NCBI GenBank assembly: GCA_029582165.1
Contig: CM055882.1
Span: forward strand, 13,456,001 to 13,520,000
Direction of reading: 5' to 3'
DNA length: 64,000 nucleotides
From: Portulaca oleracea
Lineage: Eukaryota; Streptophyta; Magnoliopsida; Caryophyllales; Portulacaceae
In this document: positions 23,601 through 34,000 of the stretch, piece after piece
Layout of the letters: every line of letters starts with the position of its first letter
Position numbering within the stretch: position 1 is the stretch's first letter
Position numbers and translations under genes: made by a program
Notes under the pieces: generated by a model
What the model saw: only the letters and a program-made list of their open reading frames with translations
The model's database searches: none
Told to the model about the DNA's origin: nothing

Positions 23601-23970
23601 AACCCATTGGTTTAACCCAAAATCAGAATACTCCACCATTATTTACCCAACCCTGAAATACATCTGACCCGTATTTACCCGAACCTGATATATAACTAAC
23701 ATGTAACCAGTCCACCCGCCTGAATTGACATGTCTACCTACCATGCCAAACAGAACATGGATCAACAATATAAGCAAAACTAGGAACTTCATTTATTTCA
23801 TCAAGACTTAGTTTAAACATACCCTCACAGTCATAACCCTTACTAACAAACATAGTATTCTTAGAAATAACAATTTGACTTGGACCAACTACAACTACAA
23901 ACCCCTTCTTAGATAAGATATTGCCAGAAACTAGATTCTTCTTCATGTCTGGTACATTAAAGACCTTCAT
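20668..23970 (-). pseudogene. Copia pol remnant (pre-integrase, integrase, reverse transcriptase, RNase H)
   Basis: Reading down the minus strand: 23970-23737 encodes the pre-integrase linker (NVPDMKKNLVSG...GMFKL), then the hAT insertion, then 23224-23046 continues it with the zinc-binding Cys pair (CEICIQAK). Integrase C-terminal half and linker lie at 22744-22187 (NLWEEALLTACHVHNRIPS, then GYVENSKAYRLL). Reverse transcriptase starts at 22239-21868 (WKEAINDEMNSI, GCKWIFRRKYN, FKARLVAKGLTQKEGIDY) and is very broken through 21200. RNase H is at 21206-20668 (WIISFKDNKSTLGWIF, then ISYSTVESEFTVLAA, then KSRHISLIHAYVRQLI). The catalytic YVDD block is not intact. Several stops and frame changes per domain make the copy non-functional. 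Confidence 0.85.
23225..23736. mobile_element. hAT-type non-autonomous element inserted in Copia pol
   Basis: Left end TAGACTTGTCAAT; right end, inverted, TAGACATGTCAAT. An 8 bp target-site duplication with one mismatch flanks it: CCTAGCAT at 23217-23224 and CCTACCAT at 23737-23744. It breaks the pre-integrase reading frame exactly between a Trp-His-Gly-Arg and a Leu-Ser-His motif. The interior is rich in GACCCG/CGGGTC-type motifs. The same terminal sequence bounds the element at 25989-27487. Confidence 0.88.
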
Positions 23971-24005
23971 TCACATGAGTCTCCTCCCTGATGTGAAGTT
24001 CAACT

Positions 24006-25237
24006 CTACTGTTCCAAGTCCAAGGACCTTGGCTGGAGTGTTGTTCCCCATGAGTACCTCACGATTTGCCACAACTTCATAGGTTTTAAATTGTGACGTG
24101 TCATAACAAACATGAATAAAGGCACCTGTATGGTTGTATCATACCACCAACCAGAAGGTTTGCCTACATTATCCATATGTATCTCATTAATCATATTTAA
24201 ATAAAGATTAGATACCATGGCAATCAAGTCCTTCATGTTCTCCTCTATCATGTTAGCCTTGGAAGAATCTCCATTCTTGGCTGCCAAATCAGCTTTCATT
24301 TTCTTGCAATCCTTAATGTAATGCCCCTTACCCTTGAAATAGTAACAGTGACTATTCCGTTTCTTGGTACACTTGCCTTTGAAATTGGATTTATCTTTCT
24401 TTTCCTTAAGGAACTTGTCTTTCTTTGTCTTAGACTTCTCTTCAATCACGACATTAACCTTTGAACTGTTTGCTAAATACACAACTTCTCTTTTCCGATT
24501 TTCCTCCTCAATCTCGAGGTGTTTGAGTATTTTTTCAACAGTGAAATCTTCTGACATGTGCAGAAGTTTCTTCCTGTAGTCATTCCAAATGGACGGAAAT
24601 ATTGCAATAATCACACCCACTTGAAGTGACTCGGATATCGTGACCTGAAGATCATGAAGTGTATTGACAAGAACCTGAAACTCATGCACTTGGTCCAGAA
24701 TGGGTATGTCATCTGACATCTGAAAATCAAAGTACTTCATCATAAGAAATTTTTCAGCACCTTGTCTTTCTTTGTTATACTTTTCTACAAGGGCTTTCCA
24801 TATATCCTTAGGTGACTTCCATGAAACGTAGAACTCGTAAAGACTTTCAGATATGATTTGCAGAATGTGTGCTTTGCATATATATTCATGCTTCTCACAT
24901 TTCTAAGAGGACATAGATATTCATCCTTTTCACATTTCTTCTTTGCTTCATTCAATCTTTGAACCTCCGTAGGATCCATTTTTGTTAGTTCCTCCTTTGA
25001 TGGATTCTGCAGATCCTTTAAGTATGCATCCAGGACATATGCAATCTTCAATGTTGTCAACAGAAACATGATCTTGTCCTTCCATCGCATGAAGTTTGTG
25101 GCATCAAATTTGTCCAACCTTACGAGATCCTGATTCATGAATGTGAATGCAGTGTCTAAATCAGCCATTGATAATCTTGTCCTAAAATTGTTAGGAAAAT
25201 TGATATTGAGACACGTTTTAAAGCGTGATCGTATCAC
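24006..25237 (-). pseudogene. Copia gag remnant with CCHC knuckle
   Basis: Two pieces in different frames. 25237-24785 holds the capsid N-terminal part (LDKFDATNFMRWKDKIMFLL and a Lys/Glu-rich helix). 24743-24006 holds the capsid C-terminal part (LQVGVIIAIFPSIWNDYRKKL, then EDFTVEKILKHLEIEEENRKRE), a Lys-rich linker and a zinc knuckle (CYYFKGKGHYIKDC, whose first Cys pair is incomplete). This would package element RNA in cytoplasmic particles. The frame break near 24760-24790 makes it non-functional. Confidence 0.85.
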
Positions 25238-25315
25238 TATATTTAAGACAAGATTTGCCCTTCATACATACTTGTGTCATCCTTCTGATTGGATGAAGAT
25301 GACAACATCATACCG

Positions 25316-25751
25316 TTGGATAGGATTGATAGTTGTAAACAGTTAATTCTATCCAATCATATTAACTATTTAAAAATAATAATAATAAATAAATATTATT
25401 GTGTTGTCTGCTCCAAGGCTTCGAGCTTATGTGCTACGTGCACCTAATTAATAACGTCAAAAGCACCTCTAGCGCCCTACAACTCATGTCGTGCATGTGT
25501 GCAATTTAATGAAGCATTGAACCTTAACCCAAGCACAAGTTATCCCAGTCCATAGTTTATTTATTTATAAACTCATATGACTCTTTAACTAATAAAGAGC
25601 TATAGGTTATCTTATTTTGTTCATCTGGGACATTAATTAGGAAAACTTATTTATATTCTCTAGGAGTTGGAGACAACGCTATTCTATCCATGTGGGACAT
25701 TTGATATAACCAATAAATTTATTTCTTTATTAACTTTTACTAACTATTCAA
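25316..25751 (-). repeat. 5' LTR of the old Copia element
   Basis: The 436 bp repeat is the fuller of the two LTRs. It shares long blocks with 19211-20110, e.g. TTATTGTGTTGTCTGCTC and TAAACTCATATGACTCTTTA. Confidence 0.82.
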
Positions 25752-25988
25752 TAGAAGATGGACGCTCGCTGAGACCCTTGCTTTTCTAGAACCGTCCACA
25801 ATCCTACTCATAGCTCCGGTAGCTATTCTGAAGGAACTGTTGTCATTATACTGTCCATTTATTTTCTCTTACTTTTTGAATTGTTATATGTGAAATTGAA
25901 CATATTTATGTTCATTGGGGACTATTTCATTTGCTAAGATTATATAACGTGAATGTATATATAGGTTCTTACAACGCTTTAAAATTGT

Positions 25989-27487
25989 TAGACCTGTCAA
26001 TCGTATGGATCGGATCAGATTAGCTCGGATTCGGATTTTTTGGATCGTGCGTACTCTGGTTCTGGTTCAGATTCGGATTCAGATCGGATGGGGTTCGGGT
26101 TCGGATTGACTCAGATGTGTTTTGTCGGGTTCGGATCAGATTCAGACCGGGTTTAATTGGATCGTAATGTTTGGGTGGGATTCGTGTTCGGATTGACTTG
26201 GACGGGTTTTTGTCAGGTTCGGATTGACTCGAATGGGTTGTGTCGGGTTCGGATCGGAATATGATCGGTTTTGGTCGGATCGGGATCTTCGGGTTATAGC
26301 CGGATCGGGTAGGGTTCGGGTTCGGATTCACTCGGATGGGTTTTTGTCAGGTTTGGATCGGATTAGGACTGGGTTTGATCGGATCGAGATCTTCGGGTTG
26401 TTTTCGGATCGGGTTGGTTCAGATCCCCAATTGATTTGGTTGGTTGTTTTTGAGTGAATCCCACGTTGTATTTACATTCGGATCAGATTTCAATTGGGTC
26501 GGAATGCTTTCGAGTCAATTTGCTTTTAGATCAAGTTACTTTTGTATTATATTAAATATTAAAATTTATTTATTACTAAAATGCCAATATTCAAATTTTG
26601 AGCAAGTATTAATTGAATAATCAAATGATTAACAGCGTATGAATTGTGATTCATTAATTTGTATTGTATTATATGGAAATTGCCAAAAAAGGATATTAAT
26701 TATTACATCAGTTGAAGTCAAAATAAATAAATAACGACAATGTATGTGATCGACTGCTAGGATAAATAATTAAAGGTTATCATCACAATTTACAAAAATC
26801 CAACTTAAAAGTAAAGTTGAATTATATAATTTATAAATTATAATGGTACCAGACATTTTTTTATTCTAATTGGTCGAATTATAATCGGGTCGACTTAGTT
26901 TGGTTCTATTTCGGGTCGGATGTGCGTCGAGCCGGGTGAAACTCCGTTCGGACAATTTTCGAATTCGGGTTAAATCAACTTTGACTCGGGTCGGATGCGG
27001 CTTGAATAAGATAAAATTCGGTTCGGGCAATTTTCGGATTCGTGTTAATCGGATTTGGCTCGGTCGGGTGACATTCAGTTCGGGCAATTGTCGGATTCGG
27101 GTTAAATCAGAGTTGGCTTAGCTCGGGTCAGATGTGGCTCGGGTCAGATAAAATTCAATTTGGGCATTTTTGGATTCGGGTTAACTCGGATTTGGCAATG
27201 CTCGGGTCGAGTTCGGATCGGATCAGATTATTTCGGATGTGGCTTGAGTCGGGTAAAAATCAGTTCGGGCAATCTCGGATTCGGGTTAACTCGGATTTGG
27301 CAATGCTCGGGTCGGGTTTGGATTATTTCGAATCTCTTTCTTATTAAGTAAAATTCGGGTTGAGATTCGGATCGGATTCAGGGTCGGATTATCTCCAGGT
27401 TCGGATCAAGACCAGATCATCCATTTTGGTGTCGGGTCGGATTCGGGTTCGGATTTTTCGGATCTCGGATTAGCTTTGCCAGGTCTA
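25989..27487. mobile_element. hAT-type element composed of GGATCGGGTTC-like repeats
   Basis: The ends are TAGACCTGTCAA and, inverted, TAGACCTGGCAA. Flanks AAAATTGT and ATGATTGT agree at six of eight bases, fitting an aged 8 bp duplication. The two outer parts (26000-26510 and 26880-27470) are dense, irregular arrays of GGATTCGGGTTCGGATC-type motifs, separated by about 350 bp of AT-rich DNA. No transposase is present. The apparent reading frames in the repeat are simple-sequence artefacts. Confidence 0.8.
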
Positions 27488-27547
27488 ATGATTGTTGTGT
27501 TTGCTTTAGACTGTGATTTCTGTCATTACTGATTTTGGAAGGAAATT

Positions 27548-27768
27548 TGTTGTGATATTATCGTATATTGTATTGTTGATAGGCAATATTCTGTTTTGGG
27601 TAGTTGATATTGTAGGAGTTGGTGTTTCCTTATATTAGGAGACAACTGATTGTGTAGAGGATTTGGTGGATTGTATTTAGGAAAGTCTTGTATATAACAC
27701 AATGTTTGATTGAATGGAAGATCAGAGTTTTCTCTCCCAGAATTACATCAATTTGTTCTAACTTGTCA
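27548..27768 (+). repeat. 5' LTR of the second Copia element
   Basis: It contains the promoter of the element; TTGTATATAACACAATG near 27690 is a plausible TATA region. It is identical in length to the 3' LTR. Confidence 0.93.
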
Positions 27769-27781
27769 TGGTATCAGAGCC
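27769..27781 (+). promoter_or_regulatory. Primer-binding site, initiator tRNA-Met type
   Basis: TGGTATCAGAGCC directly follows the LTR terminus CTTGTCA and is the standard plant tRNA-Met complement. Confidence 0.93.
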
Positions 27782-27794
27782 AGAGAAAAACACC

Positions 27795-28800
27795 ATGGCT
27801 GATGAACAAACTGTTGAAACCTTTCTACAAGAAACCAATGAAAACAAAAAGGCGACCATGATTATTCTTGATGGAATTTCGCAAAGAAAAACCATCTCAC
27901 CTTATGACATAACCACCCTAGATAATCCTGGATTGTTGATTACCCAGGTACAATTGACGAGGGAAAATTATGATGAGTGGGCACGATCTGTGCGCACGGC
28001 TTTAAGGGCGCGAAAGAAATTCGGGTTTGTTGACGGGAAGATTACAATGCTCGCTGATGACTCGACAGATGTTGAAGACTGGTGGACCATCAATTCTTTG
28101 TTGGTATCTTGGATCCAAAACAACATCGAGCCTACACTCAGTTCAACAATCTCACACACAAAGGTTGCGGCGGATTTGTGGAATGATATACGGGATCGAT
28201 TCTCAGTGGTCAATGGCCCAAGAATTCAACAAATAAAGTCGGAGATTGGGGAATGCAAACAGAGAGGGATGAGTATTGTCAGTTATTATGGAAAGCTCAA
28301 GCAATTATGGGATGAGCTATCAAACTATGAACAAATGCCAATGTGTAGATGTGGACTGTGTAAGTGCAACCTCGGATTGGAGTTTGAAAAGAAACAAGAG
28401 GAGGAGAGGGTTCACACTTTCCTCATGAAGTTGGACGAAACAGCATACGGCGCGGTTCGCTCCAATATCTTGGCACAAGACCCATTGCCTAATCTGAACA
28501 AGGTTTACTCGATCCTTATACAAGAGGAGTGAGTAAGGACCATAACTCGAGGCAAGGAGGAAAGGGGAGAAGTGATGGCGTTTGCTGCACGTAGCCGAAC
28601 AACCGGAAAAGAGAAGTCAGTTGTTTGCTCTCATTGCAAGTGCAAAGTACACGAGGCAGACTCGTGCTTTGAAGTCATCGGGTATCCGGACTGGTGGGGA
28701 GACAGACCATGTACCGAGGGAAAGGCAGGAGGAAGGGGCAAGGCACAACTCTCAAAGAAGAATGAACGGGATCGTGCGTGGTGCGCAGTCTTGTGACTCA
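27795..28800 (+). pseudogene. Copia gag (UBN2-type capsid plus zinc knuckle)
   Basis: The ATG at 27795 (MADEQTVETF) is the likely natural start; the frame is open to 28529. It encodes the capsid of the Copia particle: NPGLLITQVQLTRENYDEWA, then RTALRARKKFGFVDGKI, then a W-rich core and YYGKLKQLWDELSNYE. A TGA at 28530-28532 interrupts it; translation would continue in the same frame into a nucleocapsid knuckle (CSHCKCKVHEADSCFE, followed by GYPDWW). Normally the gag of this family is fused to pol, so the stop truncates the polyprotein. The sequence around the TGA suggests an Arg codon CGA was lost by a single C-to-T change. A frameshift follows near 28780. Confidence 0.88.
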
Positions 28801-28937
28801 GACCTCCCTCGGCACCACAAGTGCAGAAAATATTTCCAGAAGCAATGACATAGGTTCGTTTGGACTGAATCCTGAGCAAATACAAGGGTTGTTGGATATG
28901 CTGAATAATCAGAAACTCTCTAGCACAGAGAAGATGA

Positions 28938-31900
28938 ATGGTAAGCAAGTGGATCATAGACATGGGTGCATCTAATCATATGTCAGGGACTTTCAGTCTC
29001 TTCCATGGCTTGCGTAACATCGTGTCGTGTCCTGTCGGGTTGCCTAATGGGAAGAACGTTGTAGCCACCAAGGAAGGATCAATCGTTCTTGATAGAGGGA
29101 TGTGTTTGGAGAACGTTTTATATGTGCCAGGATTGACTTGCAACTTGTTTTCTGTCCCGCAGTTCCTGGATTATTCGTATAGTATTGTTTCATTCACTCG
29201 AAATATTTGTGTAATGCAGGACCTCGCTTCGAGGACGCTGGTTGGTGCGGTAAATGCTACAATGGACTCTATTACTTCAAAGGGATTCCACGTGTTTCGG
29301 CTTTGAAGATTGACAAGACGACGTCTTTGGATCTATGGCATCAACGTCTAGGCCACCCTTCTAGGCAAGTAATCAAGTTAATTCCTGCTGTTAGTTCTCA
29401 AACAGATAGTTTTAAGTTGAATAAGTGTTGTGATGTATGTCAGCGTGCAAAACACACTAGGGAAAAGTTTCCTATTAGTGATTTTAGAGCTTTTGCTCCT
29501 TTTGAATTGATACATTGTGATTTATAGGGTCCCTATCGCCATGTTTCTTCTTGTGGAGCATCATATTTCTTGACTATTGTTGATGATTGCTCTAGAGCAG
29601 TGTGGATTTACTTGCTTATGGATAAGAAAGAGGTGTCCCAAAATATGAAAATGTATTTCTCTATGGTCGAACGTCAGTTCAACAAACAAGTGAAAATAGC
29701 GAGGCCTGATAATGGAACCGAATTTACTTGTTTGAAGAATTATTTTCTTGAGAATGGCATTATATTTCATACCTCTTGTACGGAAACACCACAACAAAAT
29801 GGACGAGTGGAACGCAAGCATCAACATATATTGAATATTGCTAGAGCATTGAAATTTCAGGGATGTTTACCTGTTAATTTTTGGGGAGAATGTGTCCTAA
29901 CTGCTTACTATTTCATAAATAGAACACCTACTTCGCTTTTGGATGGAAAGACTCCATATAGTGTTCTTTATGGTCGTGATCCTACCTATGATCATCTTCG
30001 TGTTTTTGGTTGTCTATGCTATGCTCATAAGCAAGGCCGGTCAGGTGATAAATTTGATAGTAGGAGTCGGCGTTGTATTTTTGTGGGATATCCATATGGG
30101 AAAAAAGGATGGAGATTATATGATCTTGAATTCTTTGTTTCTTGAGACGTCAAATTTTATGAAACTGAATTTCCTCTTGCTTCGCTTCCCGATGATACAT
30201 TGGTGGTACCTTCCAATTCTGGGGATCCACCCATCGTTTGTGAGGATATTGATGATTTGGAAGGGAGGGGGGTAGTACAAAGGCCCCTGGATCATGTTGA
30301 TCCTGGTACTATAACAACAGCTTCGCTAAATAATCAGGTTCCTCCCACTCCCACAACGATCCCTCCCACAACTGGGCAAGACTCTGCTGGACATGATGGG
30401 AACGGTCCTTCTGAGGAGTTGTCAGGACGGGGTCACAAGCAGAGAAAGGCTTCTGTATTATTGCGTGATTATGTCACTAATTCGGTTCAAAAATTGAGCC
30501 CAGTTGCATCGGCCCCCACACCGCAGCGCTCCTCAGGTAATCCCTATTCCATTACACACTATATGAGTTGTAATAATTTCTCTTTGCAACATCGATTATT
30601 CCTTGCAGCACTACAGGTCGAACAAGAACCTACGACATATTTTGAGGCAGTGAAAGTCGTGCATTGGCGAAAGGCCATGCAACAAGAGATACAAGCGTTG
30701 GAAACTAATAGCACATAGGTGCTAGAAGAGCTTCCGCCAACTAAGAAAACACTTAGATGCAAATGGGTCTATAAAATCAAGTATAACTCTGATGGTAGTG
30801 TGGAAAGATATAAGGCACGACTTGTCATCTTAGGGAATCATCAGATTGAAGGGGTTGATTACACTGAGACGTTTGCTCCAGTAGCTAAAATGGTTACAGT
30901 TCGGGTATTTTTGGCTGTCGTCGCTGCAAGAAATTGGGAAGTCCATCAAATGGATGTTCACAATGCTTTTCTTCATGGTGAGCTTCATGAAGAAGTCTAC
31001 ATGAAGTTGCCTCCCGGGTTCACGGTTTCAACTCCCAACAAAGTCTGTAAGTTACAAAAGTCACTGTACGGGCTCAAACAAGCTCCTCGCTGCTGGTTCG
31101 CCAAACTCTCAACTGCATTGAAGGCTTATGGATTCAAGCAGTCCTACTTAGATTATTCCCTCTTTTCCATGGCTCGTGGCAATACTCATCTTAGTGTTCT
31201 TGTGTATGTCGATGATCTAATTGTTGCCGGCAACAACAGTAACGTTATTCGATAGTTTAAAGCATATTTGAGTGATTGTTTTCACATGAAAGATTTAGGA
31301 GTCCTAAAGTACTTCCTTGGGGTCGAGGTAGCACGTAGCCCGAAAGGATTTTTTCTATGCCAAAGGAAATATGCATTGGATATTATCAATGAAGCAGGTT
31401 TGTTGGGAGCTAGACCCGTGTATGTTCCTATGGACCAGAATCATCGGTTGGCTTTGTCTACTAGTGGCTTCCTCGTTGACCCAGAACCATATCGTCGTCT
31501 GGTGGGGCGCATGATTTACTTGTGCTTTACGCGACCAGAATTGTCTTACAGCGTTCACATTTTATCCCAATTTATGCAACAGCCACGAGAAGATCATTGG
31601 CAGTCTGCACTGCGTGTTGTTCGCTATTTGAAACAGAGTCCTGGGCAAGGGATCCTGTTAAGTAGTACTTGTGATTTGCGGCTGCACGGATGGTGTGACA
31701 CAGATTAGGTCGGCTGCCCTTTGACCATACGATCTTTGACAGGCTGGTTCATATTCCTTGGTGAATCTCCAATCTCTTGGAAGACGAAAAAACAAAACAT
31801 ACGGTATCTCGCTCTTTAGCGGAAGCGGAGTACCGCTCCATGGCCATGACCACCTGTGAACTAAAGTGGCTGAAAGGTCTCTTATCTAGCCTTGGAGTGT

Positions 31901-32060
31901 CTCATCCTGTTCCCATGTCCTTACATTGTGATAGCCAAGATGCGTTGCAGATCTCTCAAAACTCGGTTTTTCATGAATGGACCAAGCACATTGAAGTGGA
32001 TTGTCATTTTATTCGTGATGCCATTGTCCGAAGGGAAATTCATCCATGATTCGTTCCAAC
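28938..32060 (+). pseudogene. Copia pol (protease, integrase, reverse transcriptase, RNase H), broken
   Basis: In order: protease motif (WIIDMGASNHM, 28950-28985; the usual residue before Gly is Ser or Thr, here Met), pre-integrase zinc region (LDLWHQRLGHPS ... CDVCQRAKH, 29325-29450), integrase core (29550-29900, DDCSRAVWIYLL, then ARPDNGTEF, then ETPQQNGRVERKH), linker, reverse transcriptase (30719-31250, KARLVILGNHQIEGVDY, LVYVDDLIVAG with intact YVDD), and RNase H (31640-32040, [11 protein letters not shown]). In-frame stops lie at 29525, 30143, 30716, 31253, 31706 and 32047. Frameshifts occur near 28945, 29245 and 31760. It cannot make a full polyprotein. Confidence 0.9.
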
Positions 32061-32158
32061 AAATGAACAGCTAGCAGATATTTTTACTAAGGCTTTGGGT
32101 CCACAACAATACTCTTTCTTACTTCCCAAGCTGGGCATTCGTGATCCTCATGCTCCAA

Positions 32159-32170
32159 CTTGAGGGGGGG
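32159..32170 (+). promoter_or_regulatory. Polypurine tract of the second Copia element
   Basis: CTTGAGGGGGGG sits immediately before the 3' LTR start TGTTGTGA. Confidence 0.88.
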
Positions 32171-32391
32171 TGTTGTGATATTATTGTATATTGTATTGTT
32201 GGTAGGCAATATTCTGTTTTGTGTAGTTGATATTGTAGGAGTTGGTGTTTCCTTATATTAGGAGACAACTGATTGTGTAGAGGATTTGGTGGATTGTATT
32301 TATGAAAGTCTTGTATATAACCCAACGTTTGATTGAATGGAAGATCAGAGTTTTCTCTCCCAGAATTACATCAATTTGTTCTAACTTGTCA
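32171..32391 (+). repeat. 3' LTR of the second Copia element
   Basis: Direct copy of 27548-27768, 221 bp, about 97% identical by eye. Confidence 0.93.
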
Positions 32392-32757
32392 ACATTTTTG
32401 TTTTTGTACTAACAAACTGGTTGTGTTTGCTAAAAGTATAGCACATTCTAAATACACTAAGAATGGTTGCATTGTGTAACTTGTTTTGAGTTTCTCTTGG
32501 TTTTCATATTGCATTTGAAGGGCCATCCCTAATTGTGATGAAATAGATATGTCCACTTACCAAGCTCTTGGCTTGACACACTTTGCCTTGCTCTTTTGAT
32601 TCTTGGGACAAAGGATAGCAATCGGTGGTCCTAGATGAATTAGAAAAAAACCAAATTGGTTGCCTCTCTTTTTCTCTTTATCCGACGTCTAGATTTCTGT
32701 ATAAAAGATTTTGACTGTCAATGTCTTAAATTTGACTGTTAATTAGAAGGAACCAGA

Positions 32758-32940
32758 AGAGGAGCCTTGACACAAATGTTGAGTTATTGCCTTGTGATCG
32801 TGAGGTCACAGATTTGAGTCTTGGAAGCAGCTTTTTGTAGAAATGCAAGATAAGGATTGCCTACATTTCATCTTTGTGGTGGCATCCTTCCTTGGACCCT
32901 TGCTTGCGGGGGACATTTTGTTTATCGGATTGTCCTTTGT
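32758..32940 (+). mobile_element. Au-like tRNA-derived SINE
   Basis: The roughly 183 bp length and internal landmarks fit the plant Au SINE family: GAGCCTTGAC near the start, TTGCCTTGTGATCGTGAGGT, TGCAAGATAAGG in the centre, CTTCCTTGGACCC and a TTG-rich 3' end. The polymerase III B box is degenerate (CAGATTTGAGTC). The copy is therefore old and probably silent. I did not find a clear target-site duplication. Confidence 0.75.
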
Positions 32941-33169
32941 TTATTTATCATTCAAAACTAGTGTTACTAGATTTGTAATAAAAAAATACTATAAAAAAAT
33001 TATAATATTTTTTTTATAGAAATCTTATATGAGAAACTATATAGTAAAGATTGACCTCAAAAACCGTGAATGATTGATAAAAAAGAACAAACGGAGTAAT
33101 GCAATAAATAGGGTCTTACCATAAAATGATTAGTATTAACATGTTAGAGTGGTCAAGGGAAGTGAAATG

Positions 33170-33435
33170 TACTACCTACATTCCATATTATTTATCGTTT
33201 TCGAAAATTTTGTAGTCAAATTTTTAAAAAAAATTGACCATAAATTTCTTAATATATACAATGATTTGTTAAATAAAATTATTACCATTATATGCGTAAC
33301 GAAAAATACTATCATAAAAGCATAATACTAAAATTGTTAATAAGATATTATATAAGAGATTATCAATCAAATAATAATATTGGAGACCATGCCAACCGTA
33401 AATAAAAGGACAAATAATATGGAATAGAGGGAGTA
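33170..33435. mobile_element. Stowaway-like MITE, same family as 13173-13406
   Basis: Ends TACTACCTACATTCCATATTA and, on the right, AATATGGAATAGAGGGAGTA are inverted copies. Interior blocks TTGACCATAAATTTCT and ACAATGATTTGTT match the 13.2 kb copy. Confidence 0.75.
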
Positions 33436-33751
33436 ATGCAAAAAATGGAGGTTGGATTATTCAATGTCATGAAACTTAGAGCATGTACAAGGTGGAATTT
33501 AAGCGGTGAAATTTTACTTGAATTCCCATGCCGCTTTTACACTGTGGAATGAAATGTTGATGGAACACGAGAAAGAACGCATCAATGTTCTGGAAAACTG
33601 TCTAGAATAAAATAATTTTTTAATAGATTTTAAAATTAAAAAGAGGAAAATTACATGTATATATAGTTGTTAATAAATTATGTATGTGTTTGTATTTGTA
33701 TTTGTATTTGTATTTGTATATATGCATGGAGACCTGAAATGTTTAATTAAA

Positions 33752-34000
33752 TACTACATTCTTCCCAAATTATGTCACTTTAGATGTAATTTTAAAAATA
33801 AAAAAACATACATTCTATATTAATTTACCTTATTGGAAATGTGGAAATATTGTATAAAATGGTTAATAAAAAAAAGAAAAAAATGTAATTATATAAGGTT
33901 AATTTGATAAATTAGTAATTAATATGTTATTGAAATTATAAAGTGACACATATTATGGAAAAAAAAGAAAGTTAATTAAAGTGACAGATAATATGAGAAG
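33752..34000. mobile_element. Possible further MITE (tentative)
   Basis: TACTACATTCTTCCCAAATT with TATGTCACTTT at the left is mirrored by AAAGTGACACATATTATGG near 33950. The right end is unclear because a second AAAGTGACAGATAATATG follows within 30 bp. Confidence 0.4.

Larger units (their letters stand above)
19211..25751 (-). mobile_element. Old Ty1/Copia retrotransposon with nested DNA elements
   Basis: Related terminal repeats lie at 19211-20110 and 25316-25751, both with TTGGATAGGATTGA at the left and ACTTTTACTAACTATTCAA at the right. Between them, on the minus strand, are gag, pre-integrase, integrase, reverse transcriptase and RNase H remnants in the Copia order (integrase before reverse transcriptase). 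The coding parts carry many stops and frameshifts. A 565 bp element (19382-19946) interrupts the 3' LTR and a 512 bp element (23225-23736) interrupts pol. A degenerate GGTATGATG next to the 5' LTR may be the decayed primer site. Confidence 0.88.
27548..32391 (+). mobile_element. Ty1/Copia retrotransposon, structurally complete but with broken ORFs
   Basis: Matching 221 bp LTRs start TGTTGTGATATTAT and end CTAACTTGTCA. I count six differences between them (about 2.7%). A tRNA-Met primer site directly follows the 5' LTR and a polypurine tract directly precedes the 3' LTR. Flanks AAATT and ACATT agree at four of five bases. Gag, protease, integrase, reverse transcriptase and RNase H follow in Copia order. 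At plant substitution rates near 1.3e-8 per site per year the LTR difference would mean roughly one million years; that is an estimate from a count by eye. Confidence 0.95.

Noticed and set aside
26866..27351. Protein-coding frames in the hAT element
   Set aside because: They are translations of GGATTCGGGTT-type repeats, open on both strands and repetitive.
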